A DNA stretch of 6,482 nt from assembly GCA_031289935.1 (NCBI GenBank), contig JAITON010000111.1, positions 1 through 6,482 of the forward strand. Direction: 5' to 3'. The first letter of the stretch is position 1. Every line of letters begins with the position of its first letter. A model generated the notes under the pieces. The model saw only the letters and a list, made by a program, of their open reading frames with translations. It did not search any database and was not told where the DNA came from. Source of the stretch: Treponema sp. Lineage in GTDB: Bacteria; Spirochaetota; Spirochaetia; Treponematales; Breznakiellaceae. Positions 6,421-6,482 of this stretch are shown piece by piece. Both the position numbers and the translations under genes were made by a program.

Positions 6421-6482
6421 CACATCTCCTCTATAGTACCGCCTTTACGATGGTCATTCAAGCTATTGCTCAGGGTGGCTGA
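6420..6482 (-). CDS. C-terminal end of an unidentified upstream gene (partial)
   Basis: The minus strand is open from the window edge in one frame only. It encodes about 20 residues ending GGTIEEM before a TGA at 6422-6420; the other two frames contain stops within this stretch. The final A of the TGA is the first base of the next gene's ATG, a TGATG junction typical of translationally coupled operon genes. This, and the gene-free alternative being only 60 bases, suggests a real CDS end. The tail is too short to assign to a family, and no function is proposed. It implies that the operon and its promoter extend beyond the right edge of the window. Confidence 0.55.
   Translation of the reverse strand, partial: SATLSNSLNDHRKGGTIEEM
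6426..6431 (-). promoter_or_regulatory. Ribosome binding site of the PHP gene
   Basis: On the minus strand this reads GAGGAG. It ends five bases before the ATG at 6420, and this spacing favours that ATG over the GTG at 6423 (two bases away) and the ATG at 6411 (14 bases away). It lies inside the last codons of the upstream reading frame. Confidence 0.7.

Overview
The window is a compact bacterial gene cluster. Every credible gene lies on the minus strand, so it reads right to left. There are five substantial genes plus the last codons of a sixth, with gaps of 28 bases or less and two short overlaps. Each complete gene has a recognisable Shine-Dalgarno sequence. The DNA is GC-rich by eye, rich in GGG, CCC and CGG codons. 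The gene families suggest a carbohydrate-using bacterium. The PHP and HD family types and the codon style are weakly reminiscent of GC-rich spirochaetes (Treponema/Spirochaeta), but the sequence alone does not settle the taxon.

Layout in transcription order: (1) 6482-6420, the C-terminal tail of an unidentified upstream gene. (2) 6420-4969, a PHP-domain predicted metal-dependent phosphohydrolase with an unusual N-terminal hexapeptide repeat. (3) 4988-3675, a short-chain dehydrogenase whose C-terminal two thirds resemble sorbitol-6-phosphate 2-dehydrogenase (SrlD/SorD), behind an unexplained N-terminal extension of about 166 residues. (4) 3646-2117, an FGGY-family sugar kinase. (5) 2097-808, a zinc-type medium-chain dehydrogenase of the L-sorbose-1-phosphate reductase family (SorE/YggP). 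(6) 797-1, an HD-domain predicted phosphohydrolase that runs off the window. There is no rRNA, tRNA, CRISPR array or transposase, and no visible promoter or terminator. The transcription start must lie beyond position 6482.

The three central enzymes fit one route. The FGGY kinase would make a ketose 1-phosphate, the SorE-like enzyme would reduce it to a hexitol 6-phosphate, and the SrlD-like enzyme would oxidise that to a ketose 6-phosphate, fructose 6-phosphate if the substrate is L-sorbose. In the classical enterobacterial sorbose operon the first phosphorylation is done by a PTS transporter. Here a soluble ATP-dependent kinase may replace it, which is the most interesting inference in the window. 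The flanking PHP and HD proteins could act on sugar phosphates or nucleotides, but nothing in the sequence fixes their substrates.
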